Below, piece after piece: positions 25,883-33,820 of a DNA stretch of 34,749 nt (its first letter is position 1; every line of letters begins with the position of its first letter). The DNA is taken from contig CACIDF010000009.1 of assembly GCA_902585365.1 (NCBI GenBank), positions 1 to 34,749 on the forward strand, given 5' to 3'. The notes beneath the pieces are model-generated. The model was not told the DNA's origin, ran no database searches, and saw only the letters and a program-made list of their open reading frames with translations. The translations under genes were made by a program, and so were the position numbers. This stretch comes from an uncultured Pelagibacteraceae bacterium. GTDB lineage: Bacteria > Pseudomonadota > Alphaproteobacteria > Pelagibacterales > Pelagibacteraceae.

Positions 25883-26772
25883 TCTTCTTCCTTAATTAAA
25901 GTTTTTTGAGATACCTTAAAGTAAACAAGCACTGGATTAGCAATAAATATAGAAGAGTAAGTTCCAAGTATAACGCCAAGGATCATTGCAAAAGAAAAAC
26001 CTTTAAGGATTTCTCCTCCAAAAAAGAAAATAGATAAGAGTGCTAAAAGTGTAGTGACTGATGTGATTAAGGTTCTTGATAATGTTTCGTTAATAGATAA
26101 GTTTGTTAAATCAAAAATTTTTATATCTGCATATTTTTTTAAGTTTTCTCTTACTCTGTCGAAAATTACAACAGTATCGTTCATTGAATAACCAACAATT
26201 GTTAGTACAGCAGCCACAATTGATAAATTTATCTCTAAACTCAAAAGAGAAAATATACCAAGTGTTATTGTAACATCATGGAATATAGCTATTATTGCGC
26301 CAATGCTGAATTGCCATTCAAATCTAAACCAAATATAAACTAACATAGCAGCCAATGCTATTGCTATCGCCGTTACACCGTCTTGCAATAATTCTGCACT
26401 TACTTTTGGTCCAACATTTTCAACACGTCTAAAACTATAATCCTCAAGATAATTATCTAAATCATTTTTTAAATTTTTAATAAAATCAGGTTCATTAAGA
26501 TCTGGTCTTTTAAATTTAATTACATAATCACCTTCAGCACCAAATTTTTTTACAGAAAGATCATCCAAATTAAGTTTATTAAACGCTCCTCTAATATCTT
26601 CGGTTTTATAATTAGTATTATCAGATCTTAATTCAATTAAAGTTCCTCCTTTGAAATCCACACCATAATTTAAACCTTTAAATGTTAGAAAGAAAATAGA
26701 TATTATGAATAATATTAATGAAATTATATTTGATAAATTATAGTATTTGTTAAACAAGTATTTTCCGGTCAT
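25876..26772 (-). CDS. secF: Protein translocase subunit SecF
   Basis: Inner-membrane partner of SecD that uses the proton gradient to help pull exported proteins out of SecYEG. The 298-residue protein has one N-terminal helix, the periplasmic P1 head with VDFKGGTLIELR near residue 38, and five C-terminal helices including VGYSMNDTVVIFDRVREN near residue 193. It is preceded by a strong Shine-Dalgarno sequence, rare in this window. It overlaps the secD stop by 4 nt. Confidence 0.97.
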   Translation of the reverse strand: MTGKYLFNKYYNLSNIISLILFIISIFFLTFKGLNYGVDFKGGTLIELRSDNTNYKTEDIRGAFNKLNLDDLSVKKFGAEGDYVIKFKRPDLNEPDFIKNLKNDLDNYLEDYSFRRVENVGPKVSAELLQDGVTAIAIALAAMLVYIWFRFEWQFSIGAIIAIFHDVTITLGIFSLLSLEINLSIVAAVLTIVGYSMNDTVVIFDRVRENLKKYADIKIFDLTNLSINETLSRTLITSVTTLLALLSIFFFGGEILKGFSFAMILGVILGTYSSIFIANPVLVYFKVSQKTLIKEEDQ

Positions 26773-28322
26773 TTGATAGTCACCTCATTATTTTTATTTT
26801 TAATCACATAAAGAGATGTAAGTAATCGCGCAATGTAATAAACAGAAAATAAAGTTGTTAAAATTCCAATTGATAGTGTTACTGAAAAGCCTTTTACAGG
26901 TCCAGAGCCAAAAACAAATAGAATTAATGCTGCAATTATTGTTGTTATATTTGCATCTAAGATGGCGGTTCTTGATAAGGTGTATCCGTTATCAAATGCA
27001 ATTACTTTATTTTTTTCTTTTTTTAATTCTTCCTTAATTCTCTCAAAAATCAAAACGTTAGCATCAACAGCCATACCAACTGTAAGAATAATACCAGCGA
27101 TGCCAGGTAATGTTAATGTAGCTTCAAATATGGTTAAGAAACCAAGTAACATGAATAAATTTATTATTAGAGCGAAATTTGAAATTAAGCCAAATAACCT
27201 ATACTTATAAATCATATATAAAATCACTAAAATAAATCCAATTATTAGAGATAAAACTCCAGCTTTAATAGAGTCCTCTCCTAAATCTGGTCCAACAGTT
27301 CGCTCTTCAATTATATCTAAAGGCGCTGGCAAAGCACCTGACCTAAGTAATAATGCAAGGTCAGTTGCTGACTGGAATGTAAATCCACCTGAAATTTGAC
27401 CTGATCCGCTTGCTATTACATCTCTAATTACAGGTGCACTAATAACCTGATTATCTAATACTATTGCTAATTGTTTACCAATACCGTTTTTTGTAGCTCT
27501 TCCAAATTTTCTTGCACCTAACCTATCTAAAGTAAAACTTACAACTGTTTCATTATTAATATTGTCCATCTGAGGTTTAGCATCTATTAAATTGTCACCA
27601 CTTATAATAATTCTTTTACTAACGTTAAGTTCTTCACCTGTATCAAGATCTTTTAATTTTTCAGAACCAAATGAGGCATCAGTATTTTGAGTTACAAATC
27701 GAAATGTTAAATTTGCAGTCCTTCCTAATAAAGATTTTATTCTATCAGGATTATCTAAACCGGGTAACTCTACAGCAATTCTATTTGAACCACTTTTTGT
27801 AATACTAGGTTCGTTAGTTCCAACCTCGTCCACTCTTTTTCTAACAATCTCTATTGCTTGATCTAACAAAGATTGCTCAATTTCAATAATACCGTATTTT
27901 GTAAGAGTTAATTCAAATATATTATCAATTAATTCAACATTGTATTGATAAGACTTATAAACATCAAAATAGGGATTTAATTCGTTATCATTTTTAAATA
28001 ATTCTAATATTTTTTCTTGATCATTTGTATCTGACTTAAATAAAACTTTTTGTTTTCCTAATTTGTAATCAAAAGTTTTAATTTCTTTTTTTTTAAAATA
28101 ATTACGTACTTGTGTAAGTTTTGATTGAAGAGTTTGATTAATTACTGGGTTTTTGTCTACTTCCAAAAGTAAATATGATCCACCTTGTAAATCAAGACCC
28201 AGGTTTACTTTTTTTTTCAAAAAGAAATCTTCGTTATTAATAAAGTTAGAAATACTAAAAAATATAAAAGAAAGACAAAAAACTATTATTGAAATTATTT
28301 TTAATCTCGAAAAATATAACAC
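26769..28322 (-). CDS. secD: Protein translocase subunit SecD
   Basis: RND-type component of the Sec machinery. The 517-residue protein has an N-terminal helix, NLGLDLQGGSYLLLEVD near residue 41, a large periplasmic P1 domain (about 55-330) with RVDEVGTNEPSITKSG and RIAVELPGLDNP, and five C-terminal helices with GMAVDANVLIFERIKEE near residue 417. The start appears to be GTG at 28322, as no ATG fits at the right place. It lies 9 nt after yajC and overlaps secF by 4 nt. Confidence 0.97.
   Translation of the reverse strand: MLYFSRLKIISIIVFCLSFIFFSISNFINNEDFFLKKKVNLGLDLQGGSYLLLEVDKNPVINQTLQSKLTQVRNYFKKKEIKTFDYKLGKQKVLFKSDTNDQEKILELFKNDNELNPYFDVYKSYQYNVELIDNIFELTLTKYGIIEIEQSLLDQAIEIVRKRVDEVGTNEPSITKSGSNRIAVELPGLDNPDRIKSLLGRTANLTFRFVTQNTDASFGSEKLKDLDTGEELNVSKRIIISGDNLIDAKPQMDNINNETVVSFTLDRLGARKFGRATKNGIGKQLAIVLDNQVISAPVIRDVIASGSGQISGGFTFQSATDLALLLRSGALPAPLDIIEERTVGPDLGEDSIKAGVLSLIIGFILVILYMIYKYRLFGLISNFALIINLFMLLGFLTIFEATLTLPGIAGIILTVGMAVDANVLIFERIKEELKKEKNKVIAFDNGYTLSRTAILDANITTIIAALILFVFGSGPVKGFSVTLSIGILTTLFSVYYIARLLTSLYVIKNKNNEVTIK
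26780..26786 (-). promoter_or_regulatory. Shine-Dalgarno site of secF
   Basis: GAGGTGA on the minus strand, 7 nt before the secF ATG and inside the end of secD. It is the clearest Shine-Dalgarno match found in the window; most other genes show none. Confidence 0.75.
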
Positions 28323-28331
28323 TTAAATTGA

Positions 28332-28619
28332 CTATTTTTTTGGTTCTGTTCCACTAATCAAGGCTTGTACGCCTGTAGATTTGATCACTTCAACTTTTAC
28401 ATTGTCTGCTATAAGTATTTCTGCTCTATCGTTTTCTATAATTCTTTCTACTGTGCCAACTATACCACCTGAAGTAATTACTTTGTCGCCACGTTTTAAA
28501 CCTTCGACCATGACTTTATGTTCTTTTACTTTTTTTTGCTGTGGCCTAATTAAAAAGAAATAAAAAATTATAAAAATTAGTATTAAAGGTATTAATTGTG
28601 CTATTCCAGACTCTGACAT
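28332..28619 (-). CDS. yajC: Preprotein translocase subunit YajC
   Basis: A 95-residue single-pass inner-membrane protein that associates with SecDF. The N-terminal helix LIPLILIFIIFYFFLIRPQQ is followed by KKVKEHKVMVEGLKRGDKV and TSGGIVGTV, the standard family sequence. It is the first gene of yajC-secD-secF and has its own upstream promoter, separating this unit from serS. Confidence 0.97.
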   Translation of the reverse strand: MSESGIAQLIPLILIFIIFYFFLIRPQQKKVKEHKVMVEGLKRGDKVITSGGIVGTVERIIENDRAEILIADNVKVEVIKSTGVQALISGTEPKK

Positions 28620-28643
28620 AAATTAAATTTTGTTAAAGTACCT

Positions 28644-28670
28644 ATTATACCATTAATATTATTTTAACAA
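28644..28670 (-). promoter_or_regulatory. Putative promoter of yajC-secD-secF
   Basis: In the 53-bp gap after serS the minus strand carries TTGTTA (-35) and, after 15 bp, TATAAT (-10) preceded by TGG, so an extended -10 (TGnTATAAT). The -10 ends 24 nt before the yajC ATG. The short -35 spacing is compensated by the extended -10. Confidence 0.5.
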
Positions 28671-28672
28671 CT

Positions 28673-29932
28673 CTAAATCTTAGAAATAACTTCCAAATTG
28701 TTCATATATGGTCTTAGAATATCAGGAATTAGAATAGACCCATCCTCTTGCTGATAGTTTTCTAATATTGCAATCAAAGTTCTCCCTACTGCTAGACCGC
28801 TACCATTTAGAGTGCCTAAGAATTCTTTTTCATTATTAGATTTTTTAAATCTTGCTTTCATTCTTCTAGCCTGAAAAGTTCCACATGTAGAGCAGCTAGA
28901 AATTTCTCTATAAATATTTTCTGATGGTAGCCATACTTCTATATCATAAGTTTTTTGGGCGCTAAAACCCATATCTCCCGTGCAAAGTGTTATTACTCTG
29001 TAAGGTAATTTAAGTTTATCTAATATTTTACAAGCTGAACTAGTCATCCTTTCAAGTTCATCTTTACAATTTACTGGGTCAACAATACTAACTAACTCAA
29101 CTTTATAAAATTGATGCTGCCTTATCATGCCTTTGGTATCTTTTCCGTAACTCCCAGCTTCTTTTCTAAAACATGGTGTTGATGCAACAAATCTTAAAGG
29201 TAAATCAGAATGATTTAGTATAGTATCATTAACCATATTAGTTAATATTACTTCAGCAGTTGGTATTAGAAACTTTCTTCCAGATTTATTATCAAGTTTA
29301 ATTTCAAATTGATCATCCTCAAATTTTGGTATTTGTCCTGTTCCAAACATACTATTTTCACTTGCAAATAATGGAGGAGAAATTTCTTTATAACCATTTT
29401 CATTTATATGTGTATCAATCATAAAATTTGATATTGCTCTTTCCAATTGAGCTAATTTATCTTTAACAAATACAAATCTTGATCCAGTTGTCCTGGTTGC
29501 TAGTTCAAAATCAAGCATATTTAAATTTTCACCTAATTGGTAATGTGATTTAGGTTTAAATTTAAAATTAGGAATGTTGCCACTTTTCTTAATTTCTTTA
29601 TTAGATTTTTCATCTTTGCCAACAGGGACATCTTCAAGAGCTATATTGGGAATTTGAGATAAAATTTGATTTAGCTTTTTACTTTCATTTAATTGATCTT
29701 CGCTAATTTTATCTATTTTTTTAGATAAATCCTTCGATTTTGCAAATAAACTTTTGTCATTTTGTTTTGATAGGGTTTTTTTTTCTGATTCAAGTTTTTC
29801 TTTTTCTTGTATCAAAGATCTGTTTTTAGCGTCTAATTCTAAAATTTTATCAAAATTAACTTCTGTATTCCTATTATTTATTTGTTTTTTAAATTCAGAA
29901 AAATTATTTCTAATATATTTAATATCATGCAT
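28673..29932 (-). CDS. serS: Seryl-tRNA synthetase
   Basis: Class II synthetase that charges tRNA-Ser (and tRNA-Sec where present). The 419-residue protein begins with MHDIKYIRNN and a long coiled-coil arm (about 25-100) that reads the long variable arm of tRNA-Ser. Class II motif 2 lies in FRKEAGSYGKDTKGMIRQH near residue 255 and motif 3 in NGSGLAVGRTLIAILEN near residue 382. It overlaps tatC by 8 nt. A tRNA-Ser gene is also in this window. Confidence 0.97.
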   Translation of the reverse strand: MHDIKYIRNNFSEFKKQINNRNTEVNFDKILELDAKNRSLIQEKEKLESEKKTLSKQNDKSLFAKSKDLSKKIDKISEDQLNESKKLNQILSQIPNIALEDVPVGKDEKSNKEIKKSGNIPNFKFKPKSHYQLGENLNMLDFELATRTTGSRFVFVKDKLAQLERAISNFMIDTHINENGYKEISPPLFASENSMFGTGQIPKFEDDQFEIKLDNKSGRKFLIPTAEVILTNMVNDTILNHSDLPLRFVASTPCFRKEAGSYGKDTKGMIRQHQFYKVELVSIVDPVNCKDELERMTSSACKILDKLKLPYRVITLCTGDMGFSAQKTYDIEVWLPSENIYREISSCSTCGTFQARRMKARFKKSNNEKEFLGTLNGSGLAVGRTLIAILENYQQEDGSILIPDILRPYMNNLEVISKI

Positions 29933-30689
29933 CTTTTTTTTCTGCCTTTTTTTCTATAACTTTTACAGATATTATTGATAATTCATACAATAATAACAAT
30001 GGAACCGCTAATCCAATTTGAGTGACAGGATCTGGCGGAGTCAGTACAGCAGCAACGGCAAAAATAATAATCACAACATATTTACGTCTCTCTCTTAAAA
30101 AAATCGAATCAATAAATCCAATTCTTGCTAATAAAGATAGAATAACTGGAAGCTGAAAGCTTATACCAAAAGCAAATATTAACTTCATAACTAATGATAA
30201 GTATTCATTAACTTTAGCTTCAAGCTGTATAGGTAGGGCTGTTGTTAAACCAGTGCTTTCAAAAGAAAGAAAAAATTTAATAGCAAGAGGCATTATTAAA
30301 TAATAAACCAGCATTCCACCTAATAAAAAAAGAATTGGTGTAAGAACCAGATAAGGCATTAAAGCAGATTTTTCATGCTCATACAGACCTGGTGCAATGA
30401 ATTTCCATATTTGAATTAAAATATATGGACAAGTTAAAAAAAATGCTGCGAAAAAAGCAACCTTTATATAAGTTAAAAAAGTTTCTTGTAACGCAGTAAA
30501 TATTAATCTTCTTTCTATTTGACTATCTTTAACAGCTTCTGCATAAGGCGAAACTAGAAAACCATAAATCTCTTCAGAAAAAATGTAACATACAACAAAT
30601 AAAATAGTTAAAAATATAAAGGAGTGAATTAATCTTTTTCTTAATTCAGTTAAATGACTTATGAATCCCTCTTCTTTATTTTCCTTCAT
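29925..30689 (-). CDS. tatC: Sec-independent protein translocase TatC
   Basis: The 254-residue polytopic receptor of the twin-arginine translocase. It starts with the conserved cytoplasmic segment SHLTELRKRLI (residues 10-20), followed by six membrane helices, the LTCPYILIQIWKFIAPGLYEHEK region near residue 84 and the YYLIMPLAIKFF helix. Together with TatA and TatB it exports folded proteins that bear twin-arginine signals. It overlaps tatB by 14 nt and serS by 8 nt. Confidence 0.97.
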   Translation of the reverse strand: MKENKEEGFISHLTELRKRLIHSFIFLTILFVVCYIFSEEIYGFLVSPYAEAVKDSQIERRLIFTALQETFLTYIKVAFFAAFFLTCPYILIQIWKFIAPGLYEHEKSALMPYLVLTPILFLLGGMLVYYLIMPLAIKFFLSFESTGLTTALPIQLEAKVNEYLSLVMKLIFAFGISFQLPVILSLLARIGFIDSIFLRERRKYVVIIIFAVAAVLTPPDPVTQIGLAVPLLLLYELSIISVKVIEKKAEKKDA

Positions 30690-30930
30690 TTTTATCTACT
30701 TTTTTTTCTTCATTTTCACTCGGATTATTTATGTCAAAGGTTTGATTATTAATCTCAATACTGTTTTCCTCCAAATTTGTCATTTCGTTTTGCAAGTTAT
30801 TTACGTATCTTTTTACAGAACCAAACCAAGATCCAATTTTTTTCAAAACGACAGGAAAATCTTTAGGTCCAATTATTACGATTGAAAGACCGATTATTAT
30901 AATAAGTTCTAGCCAGCCAATTTGTGGCAT
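30676..30930 (-). CDS. tatB: Sec-independent protein translocase TatB
   Basis: An 84-residue protein with the N-terminal membrane helix WLELIIIIGLSIVIIGPKDFP, whose Glu8 and GP hinge are typical of TatB, then an amphipathic helix (KKIGSWFGSVKRYVNNLQNEM) and a charged tail. It forms the signal-peptide receptor with TatC. It starts 2 nt after the tatA stop. Confidence 0.92.
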   Translation of the reverse strand: MPQIGWLELIIIIGLSIVIIGPKDFPVVLKKIGSWFGSVKRYVNNLQNEMTNLEENSIEINNQTFDINNPSENEEKKVDKNEGK

Positions 30931-30932
30931 TT

Positions 30933-31145
30933 TTATTCTTTATTTGGAGAATCTTGATTGTTGTTTTCTTCAGTATTTTCTGAAATATTTTTTGGTTTTT
31001 CATCACCAGGATCAGTAGCCATTCCTTTTTTAAAACTCTTAATGCCTTTTGCAACATCTCCCATTAAGCTTGAAATTTTTCCTCTTCCAAAAAGAAGAAC
31101 TACTAGTATAACTACGATTGCAATTTGCCAAAAACCTATACTCAT
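30933..31145 (-). CDS. tatA: Sec-independent protein translocase TatA
   Basis: The 70-residue pore-forming Tat subunit: a membrane helix ([16 protein letters not shown]), the hinge-amphipathic segment [22 protein letters not shown] and an acidic tail. It lies 43 nt after scpB. On its strand this gap has a TATATA hexamer ending 6 nt before the ATG and an AGAGG 13 nt before it, so both an internal leaderless start and ordinary read-through from scpB are possible. Confidence 0.95.
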   Translation of the reverse strand: MSIGFWQIAIVVILVVLLFGRGKISSLMGDVAKGIKSFKKGMATDPGDEKPKNISENTEENNNQDSPNKE

Positions 31146-31188
31146 AAATTATATATAACCTCTTTGTAGCTGATTTTAAAGTAGAATT

Positions 31189-31884
31189 TTACTCTTTAGC
31201 GTCATCATTTAAGGTGCTATTGAGCATTTCGTCAATATTAGAATAAATATTTTCTTTTTTCTCATCTTGTTTTTCTTTATAAAATTTTCCAGTTCCAAAT
31301 ATAGATGAGTCAATAGTTGAGCTGTCAATCAAACCTGCTGATCCTAGTTCATCTACAGTTGGTAAATCAGATAATTTTTGCAGATTAAAATGGCTCAAAA
31401 AATCCTCAGTTGTTCCATACTGTATTGGTTTACCAGGAATTTCTTTTCTGCCCATTGGTTTTACCCAATTCAGCTCCATTAGAATATCAAGAGTATTTGT
31501 ACCAAAAGCAACACCTCTAATTTCTTCTATTTCAGCTCTAGTTACCGGTTGGTGATATACAATAATAGATAGTGTCTCAATAGCAGCCTTTGAAAGTTTT
31601 TTCTCAACTGTTTTTTGTTTGGACATTAAAGACGATAAATTTGATGCTGTTCTAAATGACCATTTATTTGAGATGCAAACTAAATTAATTCCCCTATTTT
31701 TATAAACATCTTCTAATTTTTTTAAAATTTTCTTAACATCAATTTTTTTTGAAATTCTATCTTCTATGGTTTCTATTTCTAAAGGTTCTGCTGCAGCAAA
31801 TAAAATAGCTTCAACTTCCCTCTCTCCAGTAGATAACTGGCCCGGAAATGAAATTACGTTATTTTTTTTCTTTTCGTTCTTCAT
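31189..31884 (-). CDS. scpB: SMC-associated segregation protein ScpB
   Basis: A 231-residue winged-helix kleisin partner that works with ScpA and SMC in chromosome condensation. Typical segments are EREVEAILFAAAEPLEI near residue 21, LSKAAIETLSIIVYHQPVTRAEIEEIRGV near residue 92, and GRKEIPGKPIQYGTTEDFL near residue 144. The C-terminal tail is acidic. The start overlaps the scpA stop in an ATGA arrangement. Confidence 0.95.
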   Translation of the reverse strand: MKNEKKKNNVISFPGQLSTGEREVEAILFAAAEPLEIETIEDRISKKIDVKKILKKLEDVYKNRGINLVCISNKWSFRTASNLSSLMSKQKTVEKKLSKAAIETLSIIVYHQPVTRAEIEEIRGVAFGTNTLDILMELNWVKPMGRKEIPGKPIQYGTTEDFLSHFNLQKLSDLPTVDELGSAGLIDSSTIDSSIFGTGKFYKEKQDEKKENIYSNIDEMLNSTLNDDAKE

Positions 31885-32618
31885 TTTTGTTTAATATAAA
31901 TCTCATCAAATAATTTGTCTTGTTTTAAAATAACAGTCCCCTCTTTTACTAATTCTAATGATCCAGCAAAAATACTAGCACGTCCAGTTTTTTTTAAATT
32001 TGATTTTTTAAAGGCTTTCGGAATAATGTCCTCAAGGTTTTTCCAATCCTCTAGTTTTTTTATAATGCTTTTAATTAATTTTATACCTTCTTCTGTTGTA
32101 CAAACTGGTAATTTTGGAATATTCATTCTTTGAAAGTCCTTTTGCATGACAATTGCAGAATAAGTTTTTAGAAGTTCGTATAAAGATAATTTATATGTAG
32201 AACTATAAATAGAACGAATTCTACCTTTAATGCCTCTTACAAAGATATCTTTTCCTAATCTTTTTCTCTTAAGCATTTGATCAGACAGCAATCTTATTAA
32301 TTCCAATTTTTTTAATTGTAATTTTAATCTTTCAGCAACTTCATGAACTTTAAACTCTTCCTCATCAGTTATTGGAAGTAGTAATTTTGATTTTAAATAC
32401 GCAAGCCAAGTTGCCATTACTAAATATTCTGATGCAATATCTAAATTAATATCTTTAACCTTATTAATATATTCTAAAAATTGGTCAGCCAATAAGGTAA
32501 TTGATATATTTTCTAAATTAACTTTTTGTGATTTTGCTAAATCTAAAAGTAAATCTAAAGGACCATTAAATTGATCTAAATTTACCTGAAAACTATTAGT
32601 TGAATCTTGATTCTCCAT
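31881..32618 (-). CDS. scpA: Segregation and condensation protein A (kleisin)
   Basis: The 245-residue kleisin that bridges the SMC dimer. The N-terminal signature FNGPLDLLLDLAKSQKV (near residue 18) and the following YLVMATWLAYLKSKLLLP (near 65) are diagnostic. It overlaps nagZ by 23 nt and scpB by 4 nt. The gene encoding SMC is not in the window, as is usual. Confidence 0.95.
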   Translation of the reverse strand: MENQDSTNSFQVNLDQFNGPLDLLLDLAKSQKVNLENISITLLADQFLEYINKVKDINLDIASEYLVMATWLAYLKSKLLLPITDEEEFKVHEVAERLKLQLKKLELIRLLSDQMLKRKRLGKDIFVRGIKGRIRSIYSSTYKLSLYELLKTYSAIVMQKDFQRMNIPKLPVCTTEEGIKLIKSIIKKLEDWKNLEDIIPKAFKKSNLKKTGRASIFAGSLELVKEGTVILKQDKLFDEIYIKQK

Positions 32619-33570
32619 TGGACACTAGCTTATAATATTTATTTGTAATTTTTATTATAAATTTACTCAATTTTGGTGAATTTTCTCCAACTATATGCAT
32701 TTCTTTTAAATTTGCATTACAATGTAAAACTAAATCACAACCTGCGGTAAATGCTTTAATCACATTAGTTTTAATACCATATGGTAGAGCTTTCATTGAT
32801 ATATCATCTGACATTATTAAATTTTTAAAATTTATTTTATTTCTTATTAATTTAATTATTTTTTTTGAATGAGTAACAGAATTTAGATTATCAATTTTTT
32901 TAAAAAGTAAATGACCAGTCATAGCAAAAAGAGAGTTTTTATTTTTAAACGTCAAAAAATCATTTTTTAGTAAATATTGATTACTATTGTTTACAATTGG
33001 TAGTTTATAGTGTGAGTCAACTTTGCCTAGGCCATGACCTGGTATATGTTTAATTACAGTTGCTATATTATTCTTATGAAATTGATCAATCGTAAAATTA
33101 CCAAAAATATTAACTATTTTTTTATTTTTCGAAAATGATCTGTCGCCTATTACTTTAGAAGTTTTTTCTCGAGCTATATCCAGAACAGGCACAGTATTAA
33201 TATTTATACCTAAGTTGTTCAATAAATAGCTTATTTGATCAATATAAATTTTATAATAAAGAAGCGATTTTTTTTTATCTTTTTTATACATATCACCAAA
33301 AAATTTTGAGGAATGTAATTTAGTGTCTATTATTTTTTTTAGCCTATTAACTCTTCCACCTTCTTCATCAATAAGAATGGGGTAGTTTTGATCTTTAAAT
33401 ATCTTTTTAATTGATTGGACCAGCTTTTTGGTCTGATCTAAACTTTTAATATTTCTCTCAAATAATATTATTCCCCATGGTTTATATTTTTTAAGAAATA
33501 AAATTTCTTTATTTGACAAATTTGTTGATTTCAAACCAGATATAAATGCCCTCTTTTGACTAATCTTCAT
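32596..33570 (-). CDS. nagZ: Beta-N-acetylhexosaminidase NagZ (GH3)
   Basis: Cytoplasmic glycoside hydrolase that removes N-acetylglucosamine from anhydro-muropeptides in cell-wall recycling. The 324-residue protein has IDEEGGRVNRLK near residue 67, the substrate/acid-base loop KHIPGHGLGKVDSHYKLP near residue 172 with the family Asp-His pair, and the nucleophile Asp in MSDDISMKAL near residue 250. It would act downstream of the lytic transglycosylase encoded elsewhere in the window. It overlaps the upstream small gene by 11 nt and scpA by 23 nt. Confidence 0.95.
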   Translation of the reverse strand: MKISQKRAFISGLKSTNLSNKEILFLKKYKPWGIILFERNIKSLDQTKKLVQSIKKIFKDQNYPILIDEEGGRVNRLKKIIDTKLHSSKFFGDMYKKDKKKSLLYYKIYIDQISYLLNNLGININTVPVLDIAREKTSKVIGDRSFSKNKKIVNIFGNFTIDQFHKNNIATVIKHIPGHGLGKVDSHYKLPIVNNSNQYLLKNDFLTFKNKNSLFAMTGHLLFKKIDNLNSVTHSKKIIKLIRNKINFKNLIMSDDISMKALPYGIKTNVIKAFTAGCDLVLHCNANLKEMHIVGENSPKLSKFIIKITNKYYKLVSNGESRFN

Positions 33571-33820
33571 TTTTGATCAGGTCCCAAAATGATAATTTTT
33601 TTTCCTTATTTTCTTTTTCATCAATATATTCAATAATATTATCGGTATCACTATCTAACTTTATTAAACTATTTTTCTTTAAATCTAATTTTGAGTCTAG
33701 ATTGTTAATTGATTTATAATACTTTTTTTCAAACTCATCAGATATGTAGTATTTAACAGTAAAAAAAATAAATAAAGAAATTATAAATACGAAAAAAATA
33801 TATTTAATTTCTTTAATCAT
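33560..33820 (-). CDS. Small single-pass membrane protein in the place of a SPOR-domain gene
   Basis: An 86-residue protein of unknown function. Residues 6-27 form a membrane helix (YIFFVFIISLFIFFTVKYY) and the rest is charged, low-complexity and probably periplasmic. I do not recognise a domain. In many alphaproteobacteria the gene between argS and nagZ encodes a longer membrane protein with a C-terminal SPOR domain; this one could be a shortened homologue that lost it. It overlaps argS by one base (TAATG) and nagZ by 11 nt, so it is a genuine operon member. Confidence 0.75.
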   Translation of the reverse strand: MIKEIKYIFFVFIISLFIFFTVKYYISDEFEKKYYKSINNLDSKLDLKKNSLIKLDSDTDNIIEYIDEKENKEKKLSFWDLIKNED

